Position numbers and translations under genes: made by a program. 64,000 bases of DNA from assembly GCA_029204225.1 (NCBI GenBank), contig CM055102.1, positions 29,378,969 through 29,442,968 on the forward strand. Reading direction: 5' to 3'. Origin of the DNA: Diphasiastrum complanatum (Eukaryota > Streptophyta > Lycopodiopsida > Lycopodiales > Lycopodiaceae). Each line of letters opens with the position of its first letter. Within the stretch, counting starts at the first letter, position 1. Of the stretch, positions 1-12,319 are shown in pieces. The notes beneath the pieces were generated by a model. The model did no database searches, was not told the DNA's origin, and saw only the letters and a program-made list of their open reading frames with translations.

Positions 1-1200
1 AATAAAGTATATCAATGAGATATGAAGAAAGATATAATGGTGGAGGTGGCAGATTTGTGATGATCGCCGCTAGGTACCAGAACGTGATGAATGTGATATA
101 TCAACATGGCAAGTCGTGCGAACTATGGTAGGGCGTGTGGCATATATGCATTGTCTCTAAGAGCAATGCCTAGTAAGAATCTCTATCTTGTCCTCTAAAT
201 CACTCGTTGTTTATGTGTAGTGGTAGGAGAAGTATGAGGTAATGATGGTTGCAAACAAAATCCTTTAGCAATTTTAGTACATGTGGTACTCCTCAACTGG
301 AACATCTCTCTGATCACCAAGGCACACATCTGTGGTCCTCAAAAGCCATAAAAAATTGTAGGGTCAGTGGCTTATCTCAAACAAGGCAATAGTACATCCT
401 TTGAATCTCGTAGTAAAGAGGTCACTGAAAGATAAAGTGCTCCTCTGACTTTTTCAAATCCATGGAACGCATAAATGCCAACCAAGCATATCTACCCATA
501 CTAGTATTTGGCACAACAAAGGAAATAACCCATTGAATAAAGATGATTGATCTGAAGATGGCCTCTAGCTGAATGGGAAGCACATCAAACTCCACCCATA
601 CGATCATATGTGGGATGAAGATTTTACCACGAATCATACGTGATAGCATAGATACCTAGAGACATGAAAATCTAGGCCAATCCAAGGTCGTAAGTCTAGT
701 ACACCATGACTCAGCTACATACATAATAGAAGGTATAACTGAAGTGTCGAAAATACAACATTTACTCTGTAAATCACATAAATGTCATGTCATCTTAAAC
801 AACGCTGCTCCATTTGGACAAGAGGACTGGCCCTTCCCTAGTCAACAAGTGGTAGCTAGTCTCATGCTAAAGATAGGATCAGAGAATAGGACTCCCAAAT
901 ATGTATAGGTTGATACAAGATGCAATGGCCGACCATCCAAGGTAGGAATCTAGTGCTACATGAATGGAGCACGACGTATTGAAGACCATAACCTTGGTCT
1001 TCATTACATTCACTTCCAAACCTCTATCATCGCAAAAGGTAGGCATCAATATTGCAATGCTTCCCAAGTTGGAGAACCAAACCCACACCCCTCCATTTAG
1101 TAAAATAGAAATAAGAATGTCACCATGTCAACAACCCTGGCCACTGCTACACAATGACTCCCTTAAAGCTCATCAATGTAAAGGTCAAAGAGTGTAGGTC
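1..1200 (-). mobile_element. LINE remnant (RT palm end to C-terminal zinc region)
   Basis: Degenerate non-LTR retrotransposon read on the minus strand. Near 1170 a minus frame reads LYIDEL, and about 1020-960 reads RGLEVNVMKTKVMVFNT, typical of the RT segment after the catalytic palm. Further along (about 470-380) come EEHFIFQCP and YYEIR, the C-terminal Cys-rich segment shared with the copies at 5.4 kb and 46.4 kb. Several stops and frame shifts break it. No catalytic YADD is recognisable. The 3' end lies at or beyond the left edge. Family assignment rests on matches to the other LINE copies in this window. Confidence 0.65.
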
Positions 1201-1356
1201 ATAGTCAGTATGTTGCATCCCTAGTTGATTAGTGGTCATGTTTTTAGTGTTATTAGTTGGCGTCTAGCATAACTTAGTTGGTACTTAGGGTCAAGGGATA
1301 CCCTATGTGGTTGGGACTATGTCTATAAGTTAAGCGTGAGTCCCAGGAGGACATGT

Positions 1357-1718
1357 TGTTACGAGACCGTAACCCGGGCCGGGACCCCAAGGGAGCCACT
1401 AGGTGCAGTACACCACTGTAGGGCAAGGATAGTGTGAGACAGTCGCATGTATGCATACCTCGTAGTGGGTATGAGGGCCAGCTTTGCCTCACAAATCACA
1501 TGCATGGTAGTTGGGGGTTAGACAGTTTAGCAGCAGTTAACTAGTACTCCCCATGCAGCTGTATTCTCATGCATGCAGCATGACCCGCAAGTGGTAGTTA
1601 GGATTGCCACCTACATGCACACTCACATTGGGATAGGAGGGTCATTCACTATAAGAGAATGTGTTGGCTGGGTGGTACAGACTAGCTTTGCCTTCCTGTG
1701 GTTATGTTGTTCCTAACA
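1357..1718 (+). repeat. Gypsy-type LTR (5' LTR or solo LTR with attached PBS)
   Basis: A 362-bp segment starting TGTTACGAGACCGTAACC and ending CCTAACA, one base before a perfect initiator-Met primer-binding site. Start, length and style resemble the LTR of the intact Ty3/gypsy element at 22773 (TGTTACGAGCTCGTAACC), so it is probably a relative. No downstream coding region or second LTR was found, so the element is truncated. Confidence 0.7.
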
Positions 1719-1719
1719 T

Positions 1720-1732
1720 TGGTATCAGAGCC
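1720..1732 (+). other. Primer-binding site (initiator tRNA-Met)
   Basis: TGGTATCAGAGCC is the exact complement of the 3' end of plant initiator tRNA-Met. It primes minus-strand cDNA synthesis. The leader after it runs to about 2040 and fades into unrecognised sequence. Confidence 0.8.
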
Positions 1733-2040
1733 TTGAAAAAAAACAATCATTTTCAGCTTTTTGGGCGCATTTCTGGAAGGAGATTCGTCACTGAAAACTC
1801 AGCAGTGAGGGCGCATTTTTCCCATGAACCAAGAGTCGAACAATCCAGCAAACAAGTCGCTGAGGTATAGGTGAATGGGCGCCCTGTTGACAACCAGAAC
1901 ATTAACAACTTGATGCTGATTTTTGAAAAAGGATTGCCATCAATCCGGGCAGAATTCAGCACATTTCCAAGGCCGATTTCGGCACATTTCCGAGGCGACT
2001 TTTAGCTCTCAATCTAGAGAGTATTCATGGCTTCAATCAC

Positions 2041-4900
2041 TGCAGATCCATTGCATTTTGTACATCCTCATAGGCAAACTTTGACAGGAAGATGTTTTTA
2101 TATGCTCCCATGATATGCTACACACTTGAGATACTTTTTGGTCTTACGTACCTTTTAGTAGCTTAAAGACATCGATAAAGTTTTCTTTCCCTCACACCCT
2201 AAATCCTAATTAAACCTCTTGCTCTCTTTTTATGCATGCTTCCCTATAGTACCATACGATTTTTTTGCACTACAAAGAGGACAACAAAGAGCTGTGCAAT
2301 GTTATGCTTATTGACTCAACTTTTGAAGTTAGCTTGGACAAAACAATTATTGAGGTTATACATGCCTTCCATGAAGATAAACATCGGCTACTAATGCTTT
2401 AAACATGAGACTTAATGCCTTTTGTGTCAGCTAGTCTGCTAGAGCCTAGTAGATTGTTGTCAATGCATCATTGACGATCGACATTTTGTAATCAATGATT
2501 TGTGTTTTGAAATATTCTTTGTTTCTTTGCATTCTCTATGTTCTATGATGTTTATCTTGTAACTATAGTGCTCATAGCCTTTCCAATAAGTTTATTTGTA
2601 GCATCAATAAATTCTTTTCCAAAACCTAAAATCTAGAATAGTAAACCTAACCTTATATTGGAGTCCATGCCCATAGTCGACTATGGATTTCTCTCGATAA
2701 TTTCTAAGAGTCATTCAATGTTTTTTTTGAATAACATGCCATACCATTAAAACATTTAGTGATTTATGCGATATTGGGTGTTGGATTGAATTTTGTCTCA
2801 TACATTCTTGAGATTAGCTTGCCAATATTTCAAAAGTGATAAGATAAGGTTTCATCAATTACAAGACTATTGGTAATTTTTGTATTATGAGTTCTCCTTT
2901 TGAGCAACTAGTAAATAGTTTATTGAGAAACATGATACAACTTTCTTCCCATGGGCCCTTGTCCACTTGGATGCATAGTTCTTAAGTGACACCAAATATA
3001 ATATAACTACATAGCGTGGTGTTGAAGTGTTGAAAGTTTAAGAGTAACAATCTTGTGTTTTCTAAGTATTTCTAACACTTGTCCATGTTTTTGTAACGTA
3101 GACCCAAATTCCTCTTCAACAACAACAACTATTATATCAGGGTAATGAACTAGTCAACAATCAAAATCTACAAGTTGTTGGCATAGTTGAAGGGGACTTA
3201 TTGATACTACTTCATACTCCCTCAAGGTAATCTAGTCTTGCAATGAGATTTTTATTCTAAATTCTTGAAAACTAGTTGAAGTTTATTTTCAGAGGTATTG
3301 CACATTATTCATGAGCAACTTTTTTATGCTTTAAGTGCTTATTTTTCTTTACATGATTGTATTTTATTGTTACTACTTGTTTATAGCACAGTTGTAGTGG
3401 ATTGCGACTGTTGCAAAAACGTTCCGGAACATGAGTTCTAAAATGTCAACCATTTGTGGCTCGGATCGCAAATTTTTTTTTGGGAAAAAAGACTAATGGC
3501 TGAATCTTTTTTGATATTTTAGTTAGTGTTAATTGGACTCAGAAATGATCAATCAACGCATCAGAAGAACAACATACTGTAAACTGGAAAGAGGCAAAAA
3601 TAACAATACACAAGGCTATATTGATCCAATCAATTACAGACACTATAAAGCAAAAACATGTCGGGGTGAAAATAATCAACATTACAAACTTACTCCGTTT
3701 AACTAAATGGAGGTAAATTGGTCACTTGATACCTTGAGTCTATGGGCGGTTTTGGGATTTCAAATCCAACTATGGTTATTACGTACTTATATCTTGCATT
3801 AGCAAGCTATAACTTTACATTTTTTTCTATAGGAGCTACCTTTGGAAACATTTCATCATGTAGTGATATTGTTTGGGTTGAAGCTTGTGAACCTTATCAA
3901 CTCAATGTTTTGGTACTCTCTTGAAGATAAAGACATTTTATTTTATTATTGTTCTTCAGTTGGGTATGTAAGCGAATGGCAATTCAAGTTTGTTATAGTT
4001 ATGAATAATCACATATTTTGATATTAGTGAAGTATAAAAGACCATAAATGACCTTACATAACAATCTCCAAGGAAGAATGGCCAATGACAAACGAGTTCT
4101 CCTATGAAGAGCTCAAGTAATACCAATATTCAAAAGTAGAATAATGAATGTCTTTAGTCCACATTTATGCCAATTGAATGCCCTAAAATGGAAGCTTCTA
4201 GAGATTAGAGGTCTTATAGTCAAAAATATCCAAGGGAGGTATAATAGTGCTTCACTCCAATTAGTTAACAAGTACCAGTGGGGCCTTTGGGTAACTTAAA
4301 AAGTAAAGTGAATAAAAAAGGGCCCTTAGGCTTGTACAGAAATATAAAAAGTGGCATGGCCCACATGAATAAATGGGCATCAATGTGCTCAACATGTTTA
4401 TAACACTCTATTAGGGCCTTGTTGTATGGTGTTGGCTAGCTAGTAACCAAGATTGGGCATCTTGCCCAAGATGTGGTTGTTTGAAAAGTGGTTAGAGATG
4501 CGGCATAGAAATTGGAAGTTGTGGGCCTACTCGTCAATACCAGAGTTTTCCAGGCATGATGAGAAGCTAAATGCCAAATCATCAAGATCACCGACGGGGT
4601 CACATGTCGAGGCATGACGATGATCATTGAGGGACTCGTGCAAGTGATTGATGGTTAGAAACTTGCAACATCAGTCACGACCTGATAAACACAAAGGGAT
4701 CAAGTGACTAGGGATTGGAATTAGCAGGTAGAGCCCATAAAAGAATGATGTAAGATTGGGTGGACTTTCATTTGAATTCATTGGCTAGTGGAGAGTTTGA
4801 CAAGCTTAGGAGGCTAGTTCCAAACGTTTGGTATCAGAACCAAGTTGGAGGAGAGGTCATGTTAGAGAGAGAGCACGTCATTTTTGCATGCAAGTTAGAA
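2041..4900. other. Unassigned AT-rich intergenic stretch
   Basis: No ORF above 65 codons with a recognisable product, no LTR pair and no clear splice-linked exons. A lone GTTCCGGAAC palindrome at about 3421-3430 recalls the subterminal repeats of the TIR elements at 50.7 and 54.1 kb, but no second end was found. Confidence 0.4.
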
Positions 4901-4919
4901 TGATGCAAGAGGGAGGTAG

Positions 4920-5600
4920 TTCATGAGAGAGAAAGAAAGTGAGAAAAAAAGAAAGAAAGTGAGAAAGAAAGAAAGCTTACACTGTCTTTCAAGTACCAAA
5001 AGTAGGTTTATAAGACTGAAAAGTACATCTCAAGTGTGTGTCATTATCGTGGGAGCATATAGATTGTTCTTAAAAATTAACTAACTGAGAAAAGACGAGA
5101 TCATGAAAAAATACATATTATCCAAACTAAAAGCTGAACAAACATGTACTGGCTTGCTAGCAGATGTAGCATATGTGGCTCATGGGACATAATGAGACTA
5201 AAGAGTAGATTCAAGAATGACATAATTGTGGTTGAAGTGGAGGTGGGTGCTCACGATGTAGTATGTCGAGAAGACCGTTGTTGAGCTCTTAAGCATGGTG
5301 GATGTGACTTGGCAACATGAAATGTGGTGAATTTCATCTCGCGGCGACGAGATAGGTCTAAGGTGATAGGTGGCTGGAGCAAATCACGGCCCCCAACAAT
5401 GGTAGTATTGCATATGTCACTCCTCATGTGAAACATCTCTTAGGGTGACACATACATGGTCCTCATAAGATATCAAGGAACGTACAGTCATTGGCTGGTC
5501 CTGAGAGGCAATAGTATCTCCCACGAATCTCGTAATAGACAGGACACCAGAAGATAAAATGCTCCTTCGTCTTTGTCAACCCCATTTGCAAATTCTATCC
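4920..5600 (-). mobile_element. LINE 3' end fragment with (TTTC/TC)n tail
   Basis: On the minus strand about 5570-5440 encodes KEHFIFWCPVYYEIRGRYYC, matching the LINE C-terminus at 46.4 kb. The 3' UTR follows, with blocks CAGTCTTATA and GAAAGACA, and it ends in a pyrimidine tail at about 4920-4975 (GA/GAAA-rich on the + strand). The distance from C-terminal motif to tail, about 585 bp, is close to the roughly 665 bp in the 46-kb copy. It is 5'-truncated and has stops. Confidence 0.65.
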
Positions 5601-6470
5601 TCTTTCAAAATCCCTTGAAATGCCCTATCTCAACTTGTAATTGGGGTGATGAAACTCAAAGTTGTCCCATTGCAATATGAAGGCTAATGGGATAGTTTGG
5701 AGAATAGGGAGCTTTTTTCGCATGGGATAGGAGGCATGGCTAACAACCATTCTAGAAATCCATAAGAGTTTTGAAGAAGACAAGAATTTTGGGTCAAAAA
5801 AAAAGGGAAAAAGAGGAAAGAAGTGCAATTTCAAAGGCTGAGCCTACAAACTCTTTGAACCTGCAACACACATTCCATCACAGTCATTGCGGGTCTTCCC
5901 TAGAGTAGTGCATTTTTGGATTTCAAAAAGTGGGAGCAAAGATTCCTTGGACATGCAATGCATTTTTTCATTTTGGTTGTGTATTGATTGGGTGAGTTTA
6001 AGGGTTGAGAAGGTGCTTTAGAAGGAGGTTGCATATGAAGAACCATTGCTCAAAAGTACATGTTGTGGTTAGAAGGGCGGTGCCTACCATCATGTGTGAT
6101 AGAAATCGCTTTGTTAAGGCATCTATCATCTTCCCACGATAGCCAATACCTTGCATCACTTTGCAAGAGGTAGTGCATGTTTGGAGGTAGCAAACTAACT
6201 TATTTACTCACGGTTGGTTGAGGCAATTTTTATTGGGGATTCTTTTGAGAGGATTAGCTTCTTGAGCAATGATCCTTTGGGAGCTGGCATTTGCTGGGCA
6301 GTGTCTATTTTTGGAGGCAACTTATTCCTTGAGGCAACAATACTTTCTTCCAGGGTGGTGATCTTCTCCTTGTTGAGGTTGCTTAATATATGAAGGCAGC
6401 CCATTTCTTGAGTGTTTCTACCCATGGACAACTGTCTAGTTGGGGCTTAGATTTGAGGAATGACTTGGCA
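5600..6470. other. Unassigned stretch
   Basis: No recognisable coding sequence beyond LINE relics at its left end. ORFs here are short and resemble no family I know. Confidence 0.35.
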
Positions 6471-6602
6471 TCAGGTTGTTTTAAGCTCAGGTTTGGCTAT
6501 TACTCAGGCTATTATCAACCAAACCCAAATCATGGCATCAAATTGTTTGAAGCTCGGGTTTGGCTATTACTCAGGCTTTTACTCAACCAAACCCAAATCA
6601 TG
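6471..6602 (+). repeat. Two-copy direct tandem repeat (~66 bp unit)
   Basis: The block from CATCAGGTTGTTTTAAGCTC through AACCAAACCCAAATCATGG occurs twice in succession with a few substitutions. It makes apparently repetitive short ORFs in two frames that are not genes. Confidence 0.75.
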
Positions 6603-6705
6603 GTACTATCATTTATCTGGAATGTTGTTTCAATCTGAAAAGACATCTCTTTTCAATTCATATCATCTAAAAAATTTATAGACAACTCTTTAACATCAAT
6701 CCATA

Positions 6706-7268
6706 GAACCCACGGTTCCCAGAACCGTGGGTCCTGGGAACCGTGGAAGGAACCGTACCACGGTTCCTTGAACCGTGGTACGGTTCCTCTATCTAATTAA
6801 ATAAATAAATAATTAATAAATTACCAAATTCACAGATTTCACAGATGATTTTATAGATTTCACAGATGATACATGACAGATTTCACATGATGTACAGATG
6901 ATTGACAAATGATACAGATGATTTGACAGATGTGAAATCATCTAAAATCATCACTGATTTGACAGATTTGACAGATTTCACATGATGTACAGATGATTTG
7001 ACAGATGATACAGATGATTTGATAGATGATACAGATGATTTGAGTCATTTGACAGATGATACAGATGATACAGATGATTGACAGATTTCACAGATGGTTT
7101 CACAGATTTCACAGATTTTTTTGGCCCTTTTTTTGCATTTTTTTGGGGGGGGAAACAAAAAAAAAATTAATTAATTAATTAGTTGATTAATCAGTACGGT
7201 TCACCACGGTTCTGAACCGTACAGTTCACTGTACGGTTCTCAGAACCGTGGTGAACCGATAACGGTTC
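6706..7268. mobile_element. Foldback/MITE-like element with GAACCGTGG palindromes and ACAGATGAT minisatellite core
   Basis: Both ends carry clusters of inverted GAACCGTGG / CCACGGTTC motifs (about 6706-6790 and 7195-7268) that can pair with themselves and with each other. The core (about 6828-7115) is a degenerate tandem array of ACAGATGATTTG / ACAGATTTCAC units. The left end follows TA (6704-6705). The right boundary and target duplication are uncertain. No coding capacity. Confidence 0.5.
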
Positions 7269-7322
7269 ATTAATTCTATGCATCAATTTTATAATGCATT
7301 TTCCATATTTTGTTTCGTCGAT

Positions 7323-7353
<31 letters not shown>

Positions 7354-7380
7354 TTTGTATTCTTCTTTTAGCATCAGTTA

Positions 7381-7527
7381 TGGCTGACAATGGAATTGAT
7401 GCCCATCCAAATATCCCCTCAAGCCCTCTTGTCTCTCTTCAAGCCCCTATGGGTAGTCGGACCCGTAATCCTCAACGTAGTATTGTTGTAGAAACACCTT
7501 TAGTTCTCCATGCAAGCCCGCATGGAT
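7381..7527 (+). other. Short ORF of unknown nature (49 codons)
   Basis: An ATG at 7381, after a pyrimidine-rich CT tract, opens a 49-codon ORF (starting MADNGIDAHPNIPSS) that ends at a stop at 7527. It may be a 5' exon or a captured fragment. I recognise no family and see no confirmed partner exon. Confidence 0.2.
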
Positions 7528-7529
7528 AG

Positions 7530-8540
7530 CATAGAGTAGTTCTTGATAGAGATGCATATGTTATTACAATCTTTGGTGGACAATATTGCTACACCATCCC
7601 AATTGGGGACTCCGCTGACCGTCGTTCCTCTTGTGTAACCCTCATATCCCCATTTTCACTACTTTGCTTTTGAAGATAAGGATATTCAACCCTAAGTATC
7701 TTGGTATATCGTCCCAATAGACCATTGACTTTGTAGATTAGTTGACTTCATAAATGGGAGGATTATATTGAGTTAGAACGAGCTTCCTCTGTCGAAGTTT
7801 GGAGGATCAAACAAAGTTGGTTACCGTTTCACTACTTTCATTGTTAGGTGGTGGCGAAAACTTTTAAAGCCAGTGACGGCCCAACCAAGTGGGTTAATCT
7901 CAAGCGAGCTCTTAGGTAGTTCATTTCCCCGCATGAGCATGTACGTGCAATAGACATATGGCATATGCATTGTTAGAAGGCACAACACTGTGGAAGGGTG
8001 TGCCGATGAATATTGGGAGATTCTAATCGAGATGTTGGGAGAAATTCTGGAGTGGCTTCAAGTGCGTAAAGTCATTTTTGGCCTTCTTGAAGATTAAAGC
8101 CCCATGTCCTTGATGACGGTAGCAAAACCTTGGAAGAGGTTGTGCTACTGCCTAGAATTATGAAGGAAATGTATGGGGCAAATTGATTATGGAATTTGGG
8201 GGCACAAATAGTGCCTAGCGTTAGAGATTGCAAAAGTCCTGTGAAGTTGGTCAAAAGGGCTATTTGTAGAAGCAAAATCTAATTTAGTTGTAGCAAAAAA
8301 TCAAAGAAACTCCTCTTCACCATGACTCATAGAGCTTACCCTCATCCCAAGACAAAATGATATAGCCAAGATAGACGGATTGTGTTTGAGGGGTTGAGGC
8401 CCTCATGCAGTCAAGTCATAATTAATGGTTAGCGGCCTAAAATCAAAGTTTTATGGTACCTTTCGAATCGCCTTTTTGAACCGTGTTTGAATTGGGTTTG
8501 AATCGGCTTCTCCAGGTTTGAACCGACAAATCTGTTTTAG
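7530..8540. other. Unassigned stretch
   Basis: No recognisable gene or repeat structure. Short broken frames only. Fragments such as TTTGAACCG near 8470-8525 recall the palindromic motifs at 6.7-7.3 kb but form no clear element. Confidence 0.3.
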
Positions 8541-8546
8541 AATTTC

Positions 8547-8583
8547 TTCCCCCCCCCCCCCCCCCCCCCCTCCCCCCCCTCCC
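8547..8583. repeat. Poly-C tract
   Basis: A run of more than 20 C followed by short C runs broken by T. On the other strand it yields a spurious poly-glycine ORF. Confidence 0.9.
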
Positions 8584-8989
8584 TTTTTAATTTCTACCCT
8601 TCGATTATGTAAAAAAACAAGTGCTTTCTTAGTGTTAATGGGTAACATGTAGATTATAATTCATGATTAGTCGATAGTGAAATTCGAATCTTGATGCAGA
8701 ACTTTGAACTTCAAACTCCTAAGTCTTGTTACCTAACAATACTTGTCACCTGTGGTTTGGGGTTCTCGATCCAGCTGTGGCCTGCAGTTTTAGCTAAGGG
8801 GAAGTGGATGAGGTGGCCCATTTAGGCTGCTGATGTGTCTAGTGAGGTATCACAACGCACTACTAGTGGTGTATGGGCTACTATAGAGTTTCTAACCCAG
8901 ATGCAACAGGACCTAGAGCTAGCAAGATCTACTCTATCGAATGTTGGGTAAAGAGCTATGCTAATAAAAATTGTACATGTCAAGGTGTT

Positions 8990-9330
8990 GTTTCTGGTAC
9001 CTTCTAAGTCTACAGATTTATTAATATACCAAGTTAGCTCCTAGATATTGTGAATTGTGGAAGATCATCAAGAAAGTTAGTGAGGTAGCTCACAAATCAT
9101 AATTTATCGGAGGGATGCAAGGCTCACCCAGTATTCCACGTTAGTAGACTAAAGAAATGCTTGCATGAGAGTGATAACTTGGTTGAAGTTCTGGCTACAT
9201 TAGAAGAGAAAGATATTTCCAATCGTGGACCTGAGTGAGTACTAGATTGGAGAGAAAAGCGATTGAGAAATTGCATCCTCCAAGAGTATCTGATGGCTTG
9301 AAAAGGGCATCTAGTATCTGATGCCAAACA
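8990..9330 (+). pseudogene. Chromovirus integrase C-terminus / chromodomain relic
   Basis: A + frame near 9035-9090 reads PRYCELWKIIKKVSEVAHK, the GPY/F-like segment after the integrase core. After a frameshift, 9127-9230 reads HPVFHVSRLKKC and then a chromodomain-like stretch ending NRGPE, with VLDWREKRLRN after a stop. Frameshift and stops make it a dead fragment of a Ty3/gypsy chromovirus. No LTRs were identified for it. Confidence 0.7.
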
Positions 9331-9689
9331 CAACAGAGTTGGGAAAGGTTGTACCCAGATTTTGTCATGAAAAGGACGAGACTTCACGAAGACCAAAGTG
9401 GTCTTTGAGACCAAGTGTCGAAAGAGTAAATAGAGTCTTAAAATACCAATCATAACACGGAATAAAACTATTCTAAGATCATCTCTCACTGCCTAAAGAG
9501 TTTTTTAGATTTTTGCATCTATCGAAAGCTTTAATCATAGAGTTACCAAGCATGCCAACATTGTCACGATAAAGAAAACTAACTATAGAATGAGGGGACT
9601 CATACAAAAGTCCTTTCCACTCTTCTCGAAGTGGTCGTAGGCAGGCACAATTAGAATGTGATCCGTTTCCACTTGTTCATTGCTGAGAG

Positions 9690-10325
9690 AAAGAAAGAAA
9701 GAAAGAAAGCTTTAGTAATGTCTTTTCTTCCCTGTTTCACCCCAATCGTGCTCCAAATGTGATCAGATAGGCCACTGTCATGTCGGAAGCATCCCAAGAC
9801 CTTCTCATAAAGAGCCATCAATGCTAGAACAATATCTGTGGAGAAACCAAGGTCACGAAGTCTCTGAATGAGTAGGGAGCATGGTACAGAATCAAAGGCT
9901 TTCCTGAAGTCCACAAAACAACAGTAAACCCTCTCTTTCCTGTACTTAGCTTCCTCAATCAAAGCTCGGAGTGTGAAGATATGGTCAGTAGTAGAATAAT
10001 CTGCATGCCCCAATGCATGTAATCTCCTGTTTTCCGCCTCTGAACTCACTGCAGACTAGAGTATGGTGCCATAGAGCTTCGTGAGAACATGCCCAATTAT
10101 GATGGTGCAGTAATTACGAGGAATCATGGGATCACCATTTTTATGAATAGGATGGATGATGTTGGTGCACCAGGCTGAAGGGAAGCCAGAAACAACGGCA
10201 GAATTGAGGAGAGTGGCTAGTGTGGGAGCAAGGAGCTCGGAAGCATGGGTTAGGAGTTCAGATTCGAGGTCTTCAATATCTCTTGCCTTATGGGACTTCA
10301 TTCTCTTGATGGTCGCAAGTACCAT
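9690..10325 (-). pseudogene. LINE reverse transcriptase fragment
   Basis: Two minus-strand frames joined by a break near 10050. The upstream part (10325-10056) has SHKARDIEDLESELL and IIHPIHKNGDPMIPRNY, the RT finger region. The downstream part (10049-9720) has YCCFVDFRKAFDSVP, the first catalytic-Asp motif, followed by GVKQG. It is cut before the YADD palm motif, so it cannot be an active polymerase. Confidence 0.8.
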
Positions 10326-10483
10326 GTCAAAGGTGAAGAAGGTGAACTCAGAAGGGCGTGGAGAGATAGAGATGGGTGTGTCCGTGGGTATGGTATATAG
10401 GCTGGTAGCGTAGTCGGTCCATATGCGGAGGTCATCCAGGAGAGGTGGTGGAGCACGGGGGATAAATTCACGCCAAAAGGCGC

Positions 10484-11238
10484 CTAAAGAGGAACTAAAG
10501 AGAAGGTCAACAAGACGCTTTCCTTCAGAGTCATCATAGGCACGCTTTTTCCGGCGGAGTGTGCGATGATAAGAGCGTCTGGCGGAGCGGTGGAGGTGAG
10601 GATCATGGGTACGGGCATGGTTGACAAGGTGATGGAGAGAGCGACATTTGGCATCATACCACGGGGGGTGAGCGATGAGGAACGTGTGCGTCTGCCTTTA
10701 TAGGGCTTAGATGGAAAAACTAGGGAAGCAGCGGTATGAAGAGAGGTGCTAAGGAAGGCAGCTTGAGTCTTGACTGTACTATCGTGTGGAAATGAATGGA
10801 GTAGGTAGACTGGCGTATAGAGAGAAATGAATGTATATCTGGGTGCACGTGTAAGCAAGGGATGTGAGGATGGCTGGGGATGTGGGAGGCGGCCGATAGC
10901 GAAGGAGAGAAAAGAGTGATCAGAGAGAGTAGTGGGAGATACATGAAAATCAGAGATGAGAGGTATGCAGGATGGTGATCCCATGAGATAATCCACAACA
11001 CTATGTCCACCACGGGGGATGACAAGTATAACTGTCGGAGTTTGGCCAGCAAGTTAGGCCATTGTAAATGGCTAACTCATGGGCCTCTCCAAACTGCAAT
11101 AAATGCTCACCGTAGGGGGTAATAGGTCCCAAGTTGTCCTCTGAAACCCTGGTAAATGGCTAACTCATGGGCCTCTCCATCTCATCACTGTCAAGGGCAT
11201 GAACGTGGAGCTGGTCGGTGGTGTCATAAAACTCTAAT
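10484..11238 (-). pseudogene. LINE endonuclease C-terminal part and linker
   Basis: In minus frames about 11140-10900 shows GPITPYGEHLLQFG and TTLSDHSFLSF. The SDH motif is the conserved His end of APE-type LINE endonucleases. Stops and shifts are frequent. It continues the endonuclease N-terminal half at 15352-15970 across the inserted LTR element. Confidence 0.6.
11234..11238 (+). repeat. Probable TSD (left) of gag-PR LTR element
   Basis: CTAAT on the left and CTAAC at 15348-15352 on the right match at four of five bases and flank LTRs of equal length. Confidence 0.55.
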
Positions 11239-12319
11239 TGCTACATACCTATGTAACTAGCAGTACTTCAGACCCCTAATAGTCCATTTAGTGTTGGGGG
11301 CTAAATGGCAAGGTACCCTTAGGATTAAGGGTATGTGCCCTTGGATAAGGGCAGGCATGTGACTATACCTTACTTGGAGGTATGGAGTCACGTGACCTTT
11401 GGATAAGGAGTACCCTTAGTATCAAGGGTAGGTACCTTAGATTAAGGTACTAGTGTCCTTGGTTAAGAGCAGGTAGGTGTCTATGCCTTGGATGGAGGTA
11501 TGGAACCTAGTGAGGTTGTAGAAAGTCATTGGATGACTATTTTTCTAAAACCTTGGGCCTCAACCTTGAACCATATCACTTTATTGGTCTAGGACCAAAG
11601 TATACATGCACAACTTGGGCAATGGGACCTAGTAGGAGGGCGCCCTTCTAAAGTGTCCATTGAGTTCCCAACTCCCACAAGAAAGGCATTCAAAGAGTCA
11701 TAGGTTATGGAAGGAGTCTCTTGACCTTCCATAAGCCTATGGAGGCTCTTGGAGATTCTTTAACTCCCCTAGGCTTCTCTCTCTCTCATTGGATGTGCAT
11801 GGAACTCCATAGTGCATTGAAGGGGTCCATGGGCCATCTATATGAGGGTAGTAGGGCGCCCATTGGGAGGGGGGAGATCTCTCTTGTTTGCTTTGCTTAT
11901 GCTCTAGTGTTGCTACTAGTGTGTAGAGTGCTTTCTTGTGATAGTATGCTTGAGGTTTGGATCTTGCTTATGGTATGGGACATAAGTAGGGTTTGGATCT
12001 TGAGAATGCTATGGAGTGTTGTGGTATGCTTGTGATTTGTTTATGGTTAGCAAGAGGGTGCTAGATAGGTCTTGCTTGGAGCTTGGATCTAGCTATGGTT
12101 GGGTGGTGAATACTTGAGGCCAGCTTGTTATTTATCTATGTGTTTAAAGAGTAGGGACACAGGTGGAGGAGAGATCCTTGGAGGCTTGCAGATCCTTACT
12201 TGCAGGTGGAGGCATCCTAGCTTGGAGTTGGGGAGCATCTTGAAGCTTGCAGGTTGCTTGGAAGACATTTGGAGGCTCTACCTTGGATTTGGAGGTCTTC
12301 CTCACCTCTACTTGTAAAA
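11239..12319 (+). repeat. 5' LTR of gag-protease-only element
   Basis: 1081 bp, starting TGCTACATACC and ending CTTGTAAAA. It is the same length as the 3' LTR at 14267. I count about 24 substitutions between the two, roughly 2 percent. One G separates it from the PBS at 12321-12332 (TGGTATCAGAGC). The start should be TGTTACATACC, as in the 3' copy. Confidence 0.9.

Noticed and set aside
6390-6681. Two repetitive ORFs (GYYSGYYQ-type)
   Set aside because: Arise from a two-copy DNA repeat read in two frames.
6828-7115. CRISPR-like array from the repeated ACAGATGAT units
   Set aside because: Units are degenerate, of uneven spacing, have no distinct spacers, and this is plant DNA; a minisatellite fits better.
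8451-8648. Glycine-rich ORF on the minus strand
   Set aside because: Product of the poly-C tract; no coding signal around it.
10484-10996. 170-codon minus ORF as an independent protein
   Set aside because: Its start contains the SDH motif region of the LINE endonuclease; part of the broken LINE ORF2.
11721-12035. ORF of 104 codons, repeated at 14749-15063
   Set aside because: Both lie at the same offset in the two LTRs of one element; open by chance, no family resemblance.
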